Shown piece by piece: positions 10,714 to 22,639 of a DNA stretch of 64,000 bases (position 1 is its first letter; the number at the start of each line of letters is the position of its first letter). The stretch covers positions 74,182,001 through 74,246,000 of the forward strand of contig CM077599.1 in the NCBI GenBank assembly GCA_039654915.1. The letters run 5' to 3'. This DNA is from Aquilaria yunnanensis (lineage: Eukaryota; Streptophyta; Magnoliopsida; Malvales; Thymelaeaceae). The notes below the pieces were generated by a model. It did not search any database and had not been told where the DNA came from. It worked only from the letters and a program-made list of their open reading frames with translations. Made by a program: the position numbers and the translations under genes.

Positions 10714-13700
10714 TCCACAAATTAATATAAGCACTAAAGACATACATTTACTATAATCTCTATATTTTATTCGAGTAAATTTTTTTTATCTGTGGATGTA
10801 GGCTAGTTAAGAGCCAAACCACGTTAAATTCGTGTGTGTTTATTTGATCGTGTTTGTTGTTCCACTGTGCGTGATGGGTGATTGGATAATTTTTTCCCAA
10901 CAATTTCACCAATGAGAAAAGACGTAGAACAACATATCCTTTTTGCTTCTAGAATTCATTTCAATGAATGAGTCAGTGACTTAAGAAACATAACAGTGGG
11001 ATGAAACCCTTAGAAACCCTTTTCGCATCGGCAGCTCATTCCTCTGCTTCCTTGTGCAACTACAAACTAAGCTCCGGCAATCACGTCCGATGAAGCACAC
11101 TGAATAAAGTGACACCTTAGGAAGAACAATGAGAGGAGGGAAAAAGCATCTATGGTAATGATAACCCCAGAGACACAATGAATACTTCCCAATGGTACAT
11201 TAATTGCTACTAAATGCTATCTTTTCAGTTTCTGACACTCGATGGTCTCCAAGGCCTAAACTGTTCACTTCGCACATTGAAACCCCTAATTGGAGCTAAA
11301 TAAACTTGTTTATACCTTCATTTGAATTACCTCAATAAAGATATTTAGATCATCTCATGAATCCCCCAAGCTTTCCACATAACAAATACAACTGTATCAA
11401 ATCACATAATACCCACCCAATAATTGACAACCAATAATTAACCTAAGGTCCGACTCTACGACACTAACCTGATATAACTTCTACACCAAAGAGAATGACA
11501 AAAAAAAAATCATCAAAGCACATTACTACTAGAGTATGATCATAACATTTGGAGAATGAATAGCTTAAATGCAAAAGCATAACATCCGTAGTGGTTATTG
11601 ATAAATTAGGCCACCACCATACCCTCGTGTCTTCACCATAGGCAAGATGCAATGCAACAGCTAAGATTCAGAGAATAGTATTTCTTTTGCAACTGGTGCC
11701 AAAACCTAAGGGCAAAAATTGTCATTAACCCCTCAACTCACTACCTCCTCTTTTCCCTTAATGTATTATATAGATAAGGACTCTAATCAGGTGATATAGT
11801 CTATCCTTTTATACATTTTTTCTTTTTTTTTTCCCTTATTTATATTTTTATAATTATTTTTTTAAAGTTATATTTCAGATGTCTTGTTTATCATTAACAA
11901 CAAAGTTTGGGAAAAAAAACTATTTAAAACTAGCTAAAGCCTTCAAAAACTTTAACATCAATCCTAAAAAGTTCTTCATAAATGTGCATGTTATCAAGAA
12001 TAGGTTAAAAATTGTATGTTAAAGATAAAAAAAAAACATAAGTTCTAAATGGAAAAAAAGACACAAGATCAAAACCAAGAACATATTATAATTTTTCTAG
12101 GAAAAAAAAAAGAATAGATAAAGAATGCATTAAAATAAAAAAATTATTAGAAAAAACCTAGTAATTGGTCATTTAATATAAGAAGATGTTTACAAAATGT
12201 TTCAAGCACCCGATAAACTTATATTCATCATATTATTCATTTTGTTATTTGTCATTTATCACTAATGTATAGATCTCTATTGAATCTATTCATAGTTTGA
12301 ATAACTAATTATGTTCATTTGATATAATGTTATTGTTGGCCTAAATGTAATCAAGTGTGGCAAACTCGTTTCTTTAAAAATTTTGACAAAATCAAATTTT
12401 ACAATCAAATTCACTCAATGGAAGATAAATCACAAACAAAGCAATTATAAGCAAAACATAAAGAGAGATATGAGAAAAATGGTGCACTGCAATTTATAGA
12501 GATTCAACTCCAACAATTGAAATCTATCTTCTCTTCTCAAGATTACAAACTTGAAAGTCTATCCGTTATCTCTTCACAAAAAATACAATGTCGTTTATTC
12601 ATGGTTCACATCCAATCATTCCCTAGTTTTGTTCAAGGCTAATCAGAAACTACTCTCTTATTTTTTTCAATGCTTACTAAAACCAGTCCTTTATACAATA
12701 GATTTTCATTTCAAGTATTTACAATGCTACATGCTCAAACAATATCATACTTGTTAGATTTACATGTGACAGTGCATGTTCTTGGCTCTTTTCTCAAATG
12801 ATGAACTTATTAATGAGTATTTAATGATGAATTTTTAATCCAATGGCCAAGAATGCTTAAGAATACATTTCTCCATGAATTTATACTTCTTTGGGTCCCT
12901 TTGAACATTGAAGAGCCATTGGGGAGTCTTGAGATCAACTTCAAAGAAAACTAATTGTTGCTTTGACTTCTAATGTAGGATGTCACAGTTTCCATTAGAT
13001 TGAAATTTTTAGCCCATTTTTTTTTCCTGCCAAAATGCAAACTTCTTCTCCAGTACCTCAATTTCACTCAATTGCTATTCTTTAGCTTGCTATTTTTCAT
13101 GTCAAGGGACAAACACACTCTTGGGAATAAGTAATTTTCCAAGTTTCAACAAGTTGAATTTTTTCATCCTATTATTTTTGCTTCCCCTAGAGCATAGTTT
13201 TAATCTTAGTCTAAGATCAATTCTCAAATGCACTTTCCAACTTGTTTACAAATGTTAAACATCATCCAAAAAAATACATAAACTTATATAACTATCTTGT
13301 ACACAAGAATAAATACATGAGTCCATCATAAATTGTTTTGTTATGATTGAGACTATAGGTTAATTGATTGGAATCTAACAATCTCCTTGTTTAATGATGG
13401 CAAGACAACCTTTAAAAGACATATATAACAAGCAAACAAGTAACAATAAATATTGATTGTCATCCTTTCATAAAAGATTTTCCAATTTTATTTATCCTCA
13501 TTTTTTTTCATAATCAAAAGGCATATACATCATTAAAAAAATCATGTAAATTGTTATACATGATTGCCATAACATGCAACAAGCTCCCCTTTTTAAACAG
13601 GGTATACAAATTCTAAGACACTCCAGCCCAATAGAGAAATTGAAGTCAGAAGCCTAAAACTAGCCAAGAGTCAAGGCATTGATTTTATTGAGCCTAAAAT

Positions 13701-14473
13701 GTTAAATGGGCCATGATTTTGTTACAGTTTGTGATGGAATGTACCATGAGTTGATAGAGAGAATATTTCTCCACCTTTTAGCACAAGATTTCGCTTAATT
13801 GAGTGTTATAAGTTGATCTACGATAACTTTTACACTCTTATATGCAATGCGTATAAGTATATGCTAATAACTTAAGTCCAAAACTGGTTAACGAAACACA
13901 TGTCCACATCATATGGCCCATTCTTCATGAAAATGATAAGTGCTATATACTTATCTTTTAAAACTTAAGTCTATATATCTACATAAGGTTTCCAACATTT
14001 CTCCCATGTGGGATATAGGGTGTGTTATGCTTTTATTGGGCAATAGAGGTTTTTGCAGCCTATTCTATTGTTTGCATACATGTCACCAAAAAATTGCCCT
14101 AATTAAAATCCTTGATTACCTACTACTTACAAGAAAATCACACTTTAAACAGTCATGGAATAGTCTTCCATGTTTTTCTCTACAATTTCTAACTTTTGGG
14201 GATTCTCCTCAATCGCCCAAAATTTACACAAATCTTTCATGATTCGCCCTTCATAACTGCCACAATTGACCAACTATAAAGGGGCATCTTGTTGACCTAG
14301 CAAGGTCAGTCATAATTCCTTCATGCTCTCACTTTTATTTTCTCTTTATACAATTAATGTTGACTTAACCATTTGAGGGTTCTATCTGAGAACAAACATC
14401 CTAGTGCCTTCTAATGTTGTCTTCATGCGCAAGAGTTCTATGTTAGCTTGATGATAACTTTTCATGATAGTTA
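10714..14473. other. AT-rich intergenic stretch, nothing recognised
   Basis: Both strands were scanned for conserved protein motifs, long inverted repeats and RNA genes without a clear hit. The block around 12.4-13.5 kb reads like decayed retrotransposon non-coding sequence, but I cannot place it in a family. Confidence 0.4.
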
Positions 14474-14482
14474 TTATTTTGG

Positions 14483-15298
14483 CAGCAAAAATAACAAATA
14501 AACCATTAATGTTTTGGGACCAGCTCGAATTGGCCACTAATATTTTTTCTGGCCAAATAAACCACTGACATTATTTAAAATAGCCAAATAAAATGCTAAC
14601 ATTATCCAAATAACCCAATTCACCTACTTGGCATTGAAATATTACAAAACTTCACCATTATCTTCTTGAAATTAACAAAATAGATCAACTTTGTTTAAAA
14701 AAAATACAATACGCTTCTGTCATCCAGCTTTTGAGATGTCACAATAGCCTTCTTTGCGTTACCATTGTCCCCAATGGAAGAAAAGCCCATCATCAGAGGT
14801 CCGTTATTACCACTTATCATCATTCTCAAAGTTGATGCGATGACTTAAACATCCATGAAATGCCACATCACTGCCATAGCTATGAATTGAAGAGCAAAAT
14901 TAAAGATTGGGATTGGTGAAAGATTGTGAAGGCTATAATCATGCCGCCGGTGAAACAAAATGTGAGCCGTATATGATGTTGGTGCCTATTAGGAATAAAG
15001 AGTGATGAATGACATTGTGATTGTGACTGTAATGGCTCGAAATATGAGCTCGTTAACTTCGGCGGAGAGGTGCCAAGAGAACAAAGTGGAGACGGTGGTT
15101 AAAATGTTAGATTCATACATTTCAGCAATGCTGAGAATGGAAGGAGCTAAAATTTCATTAGATTTAATGGTTAAAGTTACATGAGTGGCTAATTTGAGCC
15201 AGTTCAGAATCGTTAGTGGTTTATTTGGCCAACAAAAAAACATTAGTGGGTGAATTGGCCAACTAAAAAACATTAATGATTTATTTATTATTTTTGCC
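14483..15298. mobile_element. Non-autonomous Mutator-like element (816 bp) with 9-bp target duplication
   Basis: The two ends are inverted repeats of about 95 bp. The left end reads GCAAAAATAACAAATAAACC then ATTAATGTTTT, and the right end in reverse reads GCAAAAATAATAAATAAATC then ATTAATGTTTT. Both continue with GGCCAAATAAACCACT. Directly outside are identical 9-bp copies of TTATTTTGG (14474-14482 and 15299-15307). Long inverted repeats plus a 9-bp duplication define Mutator-like elements. The interior has no transposase frame, so movement would need an enzyme from elsewhere. The perfect duplication argues for a fairly recent insertion. Confidence 0.85.
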
Positions 15299-15309
15299 TT
15301 ATTTTGGCT

Positions 15310-16900
15310 ATCAACATGAAAAATGAGTGAACAAGTACCCTATTCCCTAATTGGAGCAAGCCTTTTAAGCTAAAGTAAGTGTTTCAACTAATCCACAATC
15401 AAAAGTTTAGCAAGAGCAAAGAAGGATCATGATAGAGAAGAGGAAATTTTAACAAAGGATTTGGAAAATCCAATTCCAAGGAAGGTAAAGGAAAGATAAA
15501 TTTCCAACAACAACAAAGACCTAGTAAAACTAATTCTTACCACATTATTTGCAAAAAACCAAAAAAAATCATGAACCAAAAGATTGTTATTTTAATTGGA
15601 CAAGGTGTAAATTCCCTAAGTAAAAGTTATTCTTCACATGTGGAGCTTTGTGACAAAAAAAGAGTTAAAGATTAAAGGAAAAAGTGTTGTTGATATGCTC
15701 ATAAAATGAGGTAATAAACAAAATATTCATGATGTTTTTTACTTCTTAATATTACTCAAAATCTCCTTAGTGTTGAGCATTTGAAGACAAAAGGTTACAA
15801 ATTGATTCTTAATGATGGTCAATGCATATTATTGATAAGAAAGCACATGAGATGATGGCTGAAGTAAAGATGAGTGCAAACAAACTCTTCCCTCTCAGTA
15901 TGAAGACTTTGCAGGATTTTGTTTTTACAACTTTAGAAGAGTCTTACCTTTGGCATTTGAGGTTTACTCACTTAAATCATAAAGGTTTAAATTTTTTGAG
16001 ACAAAACAAGATGATAATTAAACTTCCTCTAAAGATTGAAAACAAAAGCCTATGAGGGCTGTGAATGTGGAAAAATACATTGGTTTCCATTTCTAAAAAA
16101 TAACTTGGAGAGCACAGGCACCTCCTGAGTTTGTCCATGTTGATATATGTGGACCAACTCAAACTCTATCTTTGGGAAGTAAATAGTAATTTCTATTCTT
16201 TATGATGATTTTACAATGATGATTTAGTTTTACATTCTTGAAAAAAAATTAGATGCTTGAACTACTTTTGTGCACTTCAAAGCACTTGTAGAAAAGCAAA
16301 ATGGTTGTCGAATGGAAACTGTAAAGACTCATCATGGTAGATAATTCATTCACATTTAATTTCTAGAATACTAAAAATAGTGAAATTCAAAGACAAATAA
16401 TAAACAACAAAATAGAGCAGTAAAAAAAAAGAATCAAACAATTAATGTAGAAATTGATTAAAGCATGCTAAAAGGAAAAAGGGTTGCCAAAAGGTTTGAG
16501 GAGAATATTTCACTATAGCTACATATATTCTTAATTATTCACCAAAAAAGGTAGCTAGAAATCTAACCCTATATGAGCTTGGCATCACCACGGACCAATT
16601 ATGGAGCATTTTAAAGTTTCTGGTGGCACTATTTATTCACTTGGTCCATCTAAGAAACAAGGGAAAGTTTGATGAAAAAGGTGAAAAGTGCATTTTTATT
16701 GGCTATATAAAGAAAAAGGCTTTTGTTAGTACAAACCTGAAAAAAGTCAGCTGGTGCTTTCAAGAGATGTTGTGATGTTGTGTTTGATGAATTCGCCAGC
16801 ATGGAAATGGGAGATAGATGCCAATCAAGCTTCTACAAGTAACTAGTTTCATGATTAAAAAATGTGGTATTGAAAGATTAAACCATTTAAGAATCAAGGC
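15310..16900 (+). pseudogene. Decayed Ty1-copia gag-pol remnant
   Basis: A string of broken frames in copia order. At 15440-15560 is a basic gag tail (FNKGFGKSNSKEGKGKINFQ). At about 15940-16060 is the GAG-pre-integrase segment (YLWHLRFTHLNHKGLNFL). At 16090-16190 is the start of integrase (EFVHVDICGPTQTLSLGS). At about 16280 is FKALVEKQNG, and at 16665-16800 the integrase tail (KGKFDEKGEKCIFIGY), ending in a DVVFDE-type motif near 16770-16790. Stops and frameshifts separate all of these. Reverse transcriptase and RNase H are not recognisable, so the copy is truncated as well as decayed. Confidence 0.85.
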
Positions 16901-17674
16901 CCCTTAGAAAGGATGATGATAGTAATGATGCAAAAAATTTGTTCAATCTTCTGCTGATGTGCAATTTCCTCAATCCAATATTCTTTTTTTTTTTTTGTGT
17001 TCAGTACTATAAAGTATAGGGTTTTTTTTATACACAAAGGCATTGTTACAAGTATAGAAAAGTCAAAAAGATGTTATAGTATCAGTATTGAGAAGTGCCT
17101 GTTTTTTTAGGACTTGGAAAAGACATCAAAATTGGTATTTAATGACATTACGTAGAGAACTAAGGAGGATGAAGTCGAACCCTTGACCTCGTTCTACTTG
17201 GTGGGACAAAAGTATAGGATTTAAACAAACCTTACTTTCTTATAACTTAAGGCATTCAAACTAGCATTAATGACATCATTTGGAATTTTGGAAAGAAATC
17301 AAACTTAACACATTAAATTTGGTGTCCCATTGTATGATATTTTAATAGACAACACAAACATAGTTCCAATATCCAAATACCCAACAGTCTGCAGATAAAT
17401 TCTAAAGAAATTAAAGTACATAATGTACTCATTTATGTTGGCTCTTGATGATATTTAACCATGATATCAAAGTATTTTATATTTGCACATCATCACTGAT
17501 ATTATATTATGCCAACAAAGCACAAAAAGTCAAATTGGCACAAAGGGCCTATTTAGTGGGTCTAAATGCTTTTCAGGCTCTAGTTACAAACAACTCGTCC
17601 TAGTCTCCTAGAAAATGAAGTGCCTAAATAAGGTACCCTTATTATATTTGGAAGATTGGGTATAATCTCAGTCT
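16901..17674. other. Non-coding stretch after the copia remnant
   Basis: No recognisable gene. It may be further decayed copia sequence or unrelated intergenic DNA. A T-run lies at 16983-16996. Confidence 0.4.
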
Positions 17675-17683
17675 TTCAAAAAA

Positions 17684-18143
17684 GGGAAAAATTAAAAAAA
17701 AATCCTTGAGATTTTGCCAAACTTACGTTTTATCTCTCTATTTTTAAAAACTTACATTTAACCCCATATTTTCTTTACATTGTCCGACAATAACTTCTGA
17801 ATTCTTAATTTAAACTGCTTGGAAATTATGTTCTAGTAATTTGAAAATTTTTCATATTTTTTTTACAATTAATTAAAAATTTAAAAGATATTGATTTATG
17901 TCTACAAAAAGGAAAATGCATGTTTAGAGAAAAAAATTGATAATTTAAAATGTCTATTAACTTTTAAAAAAATATTGAAAAGATTTAAATTACTAAGAGA
18001 TAATTATCGTACAATTTAAATTAAGATTTCAAAAGTTATTGTTGAATAGTGTAAAAGAAACAGAGGCAAAATGTAGATTTTTAAAACTAAATAGAGCAAA
18101 ATGTATGTTAAGTCAAACTAGATAAGGTTATTGTAAATTTACC
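17684..18143. mobile_element. Small long-TIR element (about 460 bp), Mutator-like
   Basis: The first 150 bp and the last 150 bp are inverted relatives. Left motifs are CTATTTTTAAAAACTTACATTT and GACAATAACTTCTGAATTCT; in reverse, the right end gives TTTAAAAATCTACATTTTGC and CAACAATAACTTTTGAAATC. Outside lie TTCAAAAAA (17675-17683) and TTAAAAAAA (18144-18152), a 9-bp near-match. The poly-A content makes this duplication weaker evidence than at 14.5 kb. There is no coding interior. Confidence 0.65.
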
Positions 18144-18154
18144 TTAAAAAAAGG

Positions 18155-19811
18155 CCTAAATGCCTCAGAGGTCCCTTAACTTGACTAACTCATACGAGCT
18201 AGTCCCTTATCTTAAACTTAAGCCATGTTAGTCCTCAAACTTTGCAACTCATCACAAGTTAGTCCAATCTTTTAATGTGCCATAACGTTGTCACCTTTCT
18301 GGACATTTAAGAATCTTAGAAGACTAAAATTGGTAGTAAAGGAAATAACTGAGAACTTTACCCTCTCTAAGACAAATGTCCATGACCCGTATATGAGCTC
18401 TTTCGAAACAAGATGATCCTACCATTTCAATCCAATAACGTCCCAAGATTAAAGCCCCCAAATATTATCTCAAACTTGAATTCAGGCTTGTCAATTTTGG
18501 TAACTTGTGTGAGTTGCAATAATGATTAAAAGAATGACTTGAGTTGTTCCCTATTGTTTTTTTCCAAGGGCAATTCAACAAGTTTTGTGCTAAATCAAAA
18601 ACATAAACTTGGGAGATAGATGAACAAGGAAGGCATATAGAAGTAATAGCTTCTGCAAAAGCCACAATTGAAAGAAAATAATGATCATGGAGGTTTTTAT
18701 GGAAATGAGGTCCAAATTATCCATTTGTTTAATGTTCTACCAAATCTTATGGGTTTCAACTCTCTATGGAATGGGAAAGATAAGAAGATCAAGAAATGAA
18801 ATCTTTTTTTCTCTAATTTAATGAGTTCTACTTATGACTTTTATAGTGTTTTGAGTTTTTTCCCTTGTTATTGTTGTATTTTTTGGAACATATGATTATT
18901 GATTAACCAAAGAAAGATTGTATTAAGGAGTGTATGGTTATTTTTTTTCTTACATAGATAGCCTCCTAGGCTCTTTTCTGTCCTTTTTTTTTTCTTTTGT
19001 TTAAAAAGATTTTTGAAGTACATATGATATAACATTAATTATGTGCATAAAAAACATTAATTAGAAAATTAAAAAATTGAATATGGTTACCAAAAAATCT
19101 AAAAAATTAAATAATTACTTCCGATTATATGGACTTAATGTTGAAACCTTCCGGCTATTTTTTCTTTCCTTTTTTATGTAATTAATGAGTAATATGAATA
19201 TGGCTAAGCTAATTATCTTTAATTAATAGTACATATAATAATAAGAAATATAAAAATTCTCATGTTTATTTGGAAATAAACAATAAAAAATTTAAGAATT
19301 AGCAATTTTATATAGATTCATAAAATAAATAGATTATAATCAACTTATGAATCTAATCAAGTTATAATAAATTAGTAGTAAAGTTAGTGATTTTCTAACG
19401 CTACTTTAAAATAAAAACCAAAATACTTTCTCTTGAAAAACTGAAAGGGTAAACAAAAATTTAATGGGGAATTAAATTATTTGTTAATTATGATTTTTAA
19501 ACTTAACTTGCATTTGATAGAAGTTAAATTATCTCAATATATTTCTTTTTTTTTTTAGGTGCAATTTATATTTCGCTAATCTGTATTGTCTTTTTTATTA
19601 TGTATTTCAGTCTCTAAGATTGCTAAACATTCAAAAAATGGTGATGGTGTTATAGCACATAAGCTAGTTAGACTAACTCGTGACAAATCCCAAAGTTAGA
19701 GGACCAACATAGTCTAAGTTACAAAGTTAGAGAACTAACATAAGCCGAGTTCAAGTTAAGAGACTAACTCGTACGAGTTAGTCAAGTTAAGGGACCTCTA
19801 GAGTATTTAAG
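18155..19811. mobile_element. Long-TIR element of about 1.66 kb, Mutator-like
   Basis: Left terminus: CTAAATGCCTCAGAGGTCCC followed by TTAACTTGACTAACTC. Right terminus in reverse: TTAAATACTCTAGAGGTCCC followed by the same TTAACTTGACTAACTC. The repeats extend over about 120 bp and include TACGAGTTAGTC-like blocks. A-rich 9-mers flank both ends. The left end abuts the 17684-18143 element within about 11 bp, so the two share a target region. No transposase frame is present. Confidence 0.72.
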
Positions 19812-19924
19812 AAAAAAAAAACAATTACATCTCACAAAGGGAGGACTCCACAGTGGTGGGAAGTAGGCCGACTTGGCGGTCCTAGCGTAGGACCAGCCTA
19901 ACCTAGTTAGGCCTAGGCCTGAGT
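19812..19924. other. Spacer left of the solo LTR
   Basis: This holds an A-run and then a GC-rich piece (about 19850-19920). The latter is similar in style to the GC-rich ends beside the hAT remnant, and may be the left end of that hAT element, split from it by the solo LTR. It ends in TGAGT, the target duplicate of the LTR. Confidence 0.4.
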
Positions 19925-22291
19925 TGTAATGCTCACAAAATCCTAAGTAATTAAGCCTCGAGCTATGAGGATTCAGGACTTAAGAATTTTTCCTAAATTG
20001 GGAATTAAGCTCATTGAGTTTTAGAGACACTAAATTAAGTGGGACTGAGGAGTATAATAAGTGTTGGACACTCTCAGAATTTAAACTTGGCTTACCAAGT
20101 AAAATGATGAAAATTTAATGTGAGGGACTCAATTGGACAAAAGGGACTTTTGGTGTTTGGGCTCAATTGCCTAAATACAAGGAATTGAGGGACTAAGGGG
20201 GGATTAGCAAATTTTAAAGGCATTGGATGCCATGGTTGCCACCTTTCTTCATTTCCCATTAATTTAATCCAACTCATCACTTAGGATTCCTTCCTTCACC
20301 TACTTGTCCCTCACTTTTGACAAATTCAACCAACTTTCACCAAAGTCTTCCAATTTGTCCATACTTTTGACTATCTCACCCCACCACCCACATAAGTCTT
20401 CCAATTTATCCCTCACTTGTCTCCCACTCATCCAAGCACATGATACAGTCATTCTCCTCTCCCAAATTCGTCCATTACATGCCCATTAAGTTCCCAAATT
20501 TATTCATTTCACTCTTCCCCATTTCTCTCTAAGTTTGCTCTCAAACTCTCCCAACTCTTCTCTCCCAAATACCATTCGGCTATAGCTCATTCTTGAGCAT
20601 CCTTGAGCTTTTACCAAGTGTTCTTGGTGTCTATCAGCTCTTAAGAACATCCCAAGAAAGAATCAAGAAGGAGATTGAAAGAAGGAGACATTTTTGGAAG
20701 CCATCAACTAAGGGAAGTTTCGGCCAAGTCTTGTTCTTGGCATTCTCGTGTTTGAAGCTTGTGTTCTTGAATGCATATAAGCTTCTAAAGCCTTCCAAGG
20801 CTAGGAATCAAGTGGTGGATTCAAGAAAAGATGAGCGGGAGCTCTAAGGCAATCAAGCCAAAGGATTCGGCCATACCTCATTTGGTTAAGGTATTGTGTG
20901 TTCCACCAAGTTTTCTTGATATATGTAAGCTTTTGAGCTATGGTAATTCAAGAATATACTTGATAATAATTCAGCCATTGTAGGTTCTCAAGCTAGAAAT
21001 TAAGTTCTAGCTACGATAAGTAAGAAAAAGGCAAAGAAACAAGCTTATAAAGCTTTAAGGCAACAAAGTTGCTAAGGGTTTTGTGGTAAGGATTCTTATA
21101 CTCTTTGAGTATTCAGTGCCCTTAGGTGATGGATAAAGAATGCCATGTGATCCTAAGGTGCTACAGAGTTCTATGTTTTGTTGCTTAGGCAACTTTGTAC
21201 TAGCTAGCTCTGTGCAAGCATTACGGCTAGGAATTGGGCTGGCCAACTCAATTTCCAAGCATAAAGAGATCTTAGATTAATATGGACTAATAAATGGTTA
21301 ACCAAAATTAAAGAAAATATGCTCATGCTTGCTCTGCCCTTCATGGGAATATGGTGTTAAGTGCTGTGTGTGTTTGTGTGCTTCTATGTTTGGTTGTGCT
21401 TACTGACCCCGATTATTATTATATGCATATATCCTGTATTTTCTTTGTTTTAGTGTTTTCTTTGCAGGAGCTTGGATTATATTTTACCAAGATATACTTG
21501 TGCTATGTTAGGCTCTATAAGCTATACGGAATCCTTACTAAGTTTTACTTATGCCCTTCTCTACTTAATGTAGGAAAAGGAGTACTAGAACGTAACTAAG
21601 ATCAAAAGTATTTTATACTCTTTCTGTTGGAAAAAAGGTTTGTTTGTGTACATATGTATTTGCTCAATATTCTAAATATTCTAAGTGTTTTGGGTTGTTT
21701 GTGTATCAAGCTAATAAGTGTGAACTTTATGTGCAGGACTTGGAGTCTAAATTGTGGGAACAAAGTCTCTAAGATGGAAAGTGCGTTATTTGGCTCCTTG
21801 TGTGGTTTGCCATGTTTGCACATGTGCTATGATGTTGGTCTTATCTAAATGACCAAACTTGTGTTAAAAATGGACTTTAAGAACATTCGGCCATAATATG
21901 TGTTAATGGCTTGTACATAGACGGTTGGGCCTAAGTAATGTTGATGATGGATTTGCATAATAGTATGTTTATAAGCCTATGCTTGATTATGAAAAACATG
22001 TGCATAATAAACAAGTTCCAAAACTTGGATTGGTGTTTTGGTTGCCATGCATGTACTTGGCTATGTTTGATAACGAGCTTGAAATAAACACACAAGTTCC
22101 ATATAAGTACTAGCTTGTTTTCGAGAGCACAACATCAACCTTTAAGTAAATCATTAATGAGCTAGTACTAGTAATATCCTGGGGTTCATGCCTGTATGTT
22201 TTGATAAGGATTAAATGCACCTTTTATGGAATTCCGTTGCATGGTTAAGTAATTGGGTCCGAATGGGCCAGAGGTTAGGCTGGGCATGACA
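19925..22291 (+). mobile_element. Solo LTR of a gypsy-like retrotransposon (2367 bp)
   Basis: Begins TGTAATGCTCACAAAATCC and ends GGCTGGGCATGACA, so it has TG...CA ends. The 5-bp sequence TGAGT lies directly outside both ends (19920-19924 and 22292-22296). Its start is like the TGTAACACCC starts of Tekay/Del-type gypsy LTRs. Inside are stretches with intron-like GTGCAGGA and TTTGCAGGAG motifs but no gag or pol. The usual origin of such a structure is recombination between two LTRs of one element, which removes the interior. A short open frame at 20593-20847 lies inside the LTR and is not taken as a gene. Confidence 0.88.
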
Positions 22292-22639
22292 TGAGTTGGC
22301 AAGCTGGGCTTGGGCCTTGCAGGGCTTATGCTTTGTTGGTTTTTTTAAAAAATATTTTGTAATTTAATTTTTTATTACAAAATTTTTTTAAAGAAAAACA
22401 CCATTACTGGTGCAAATTTTATTAAGTAAAAATCTAAACGGCATTTACAATTAATTGGAACGTGTTGTACAATATAAAATGGTGAAACGTTCCTAAAATT
22501 ACCAGAAATTAAAACTTATGATATGTGGTTAACAACATGGTCAAATCAAATACAAACTAAAAGAAAGAAAGAGGGAAAAAAAAAAGTCAAGCCTTGTCAT
22601 CGGATAGTTATCATCATTGGGGCTTTTTCTAGTCTTGCT

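Noticed and set aside
20593..20847. Frame of 84 codons
   Set aside because: Located within the solo LTR; such short frames are common in gypsy LTRs and have no domain.
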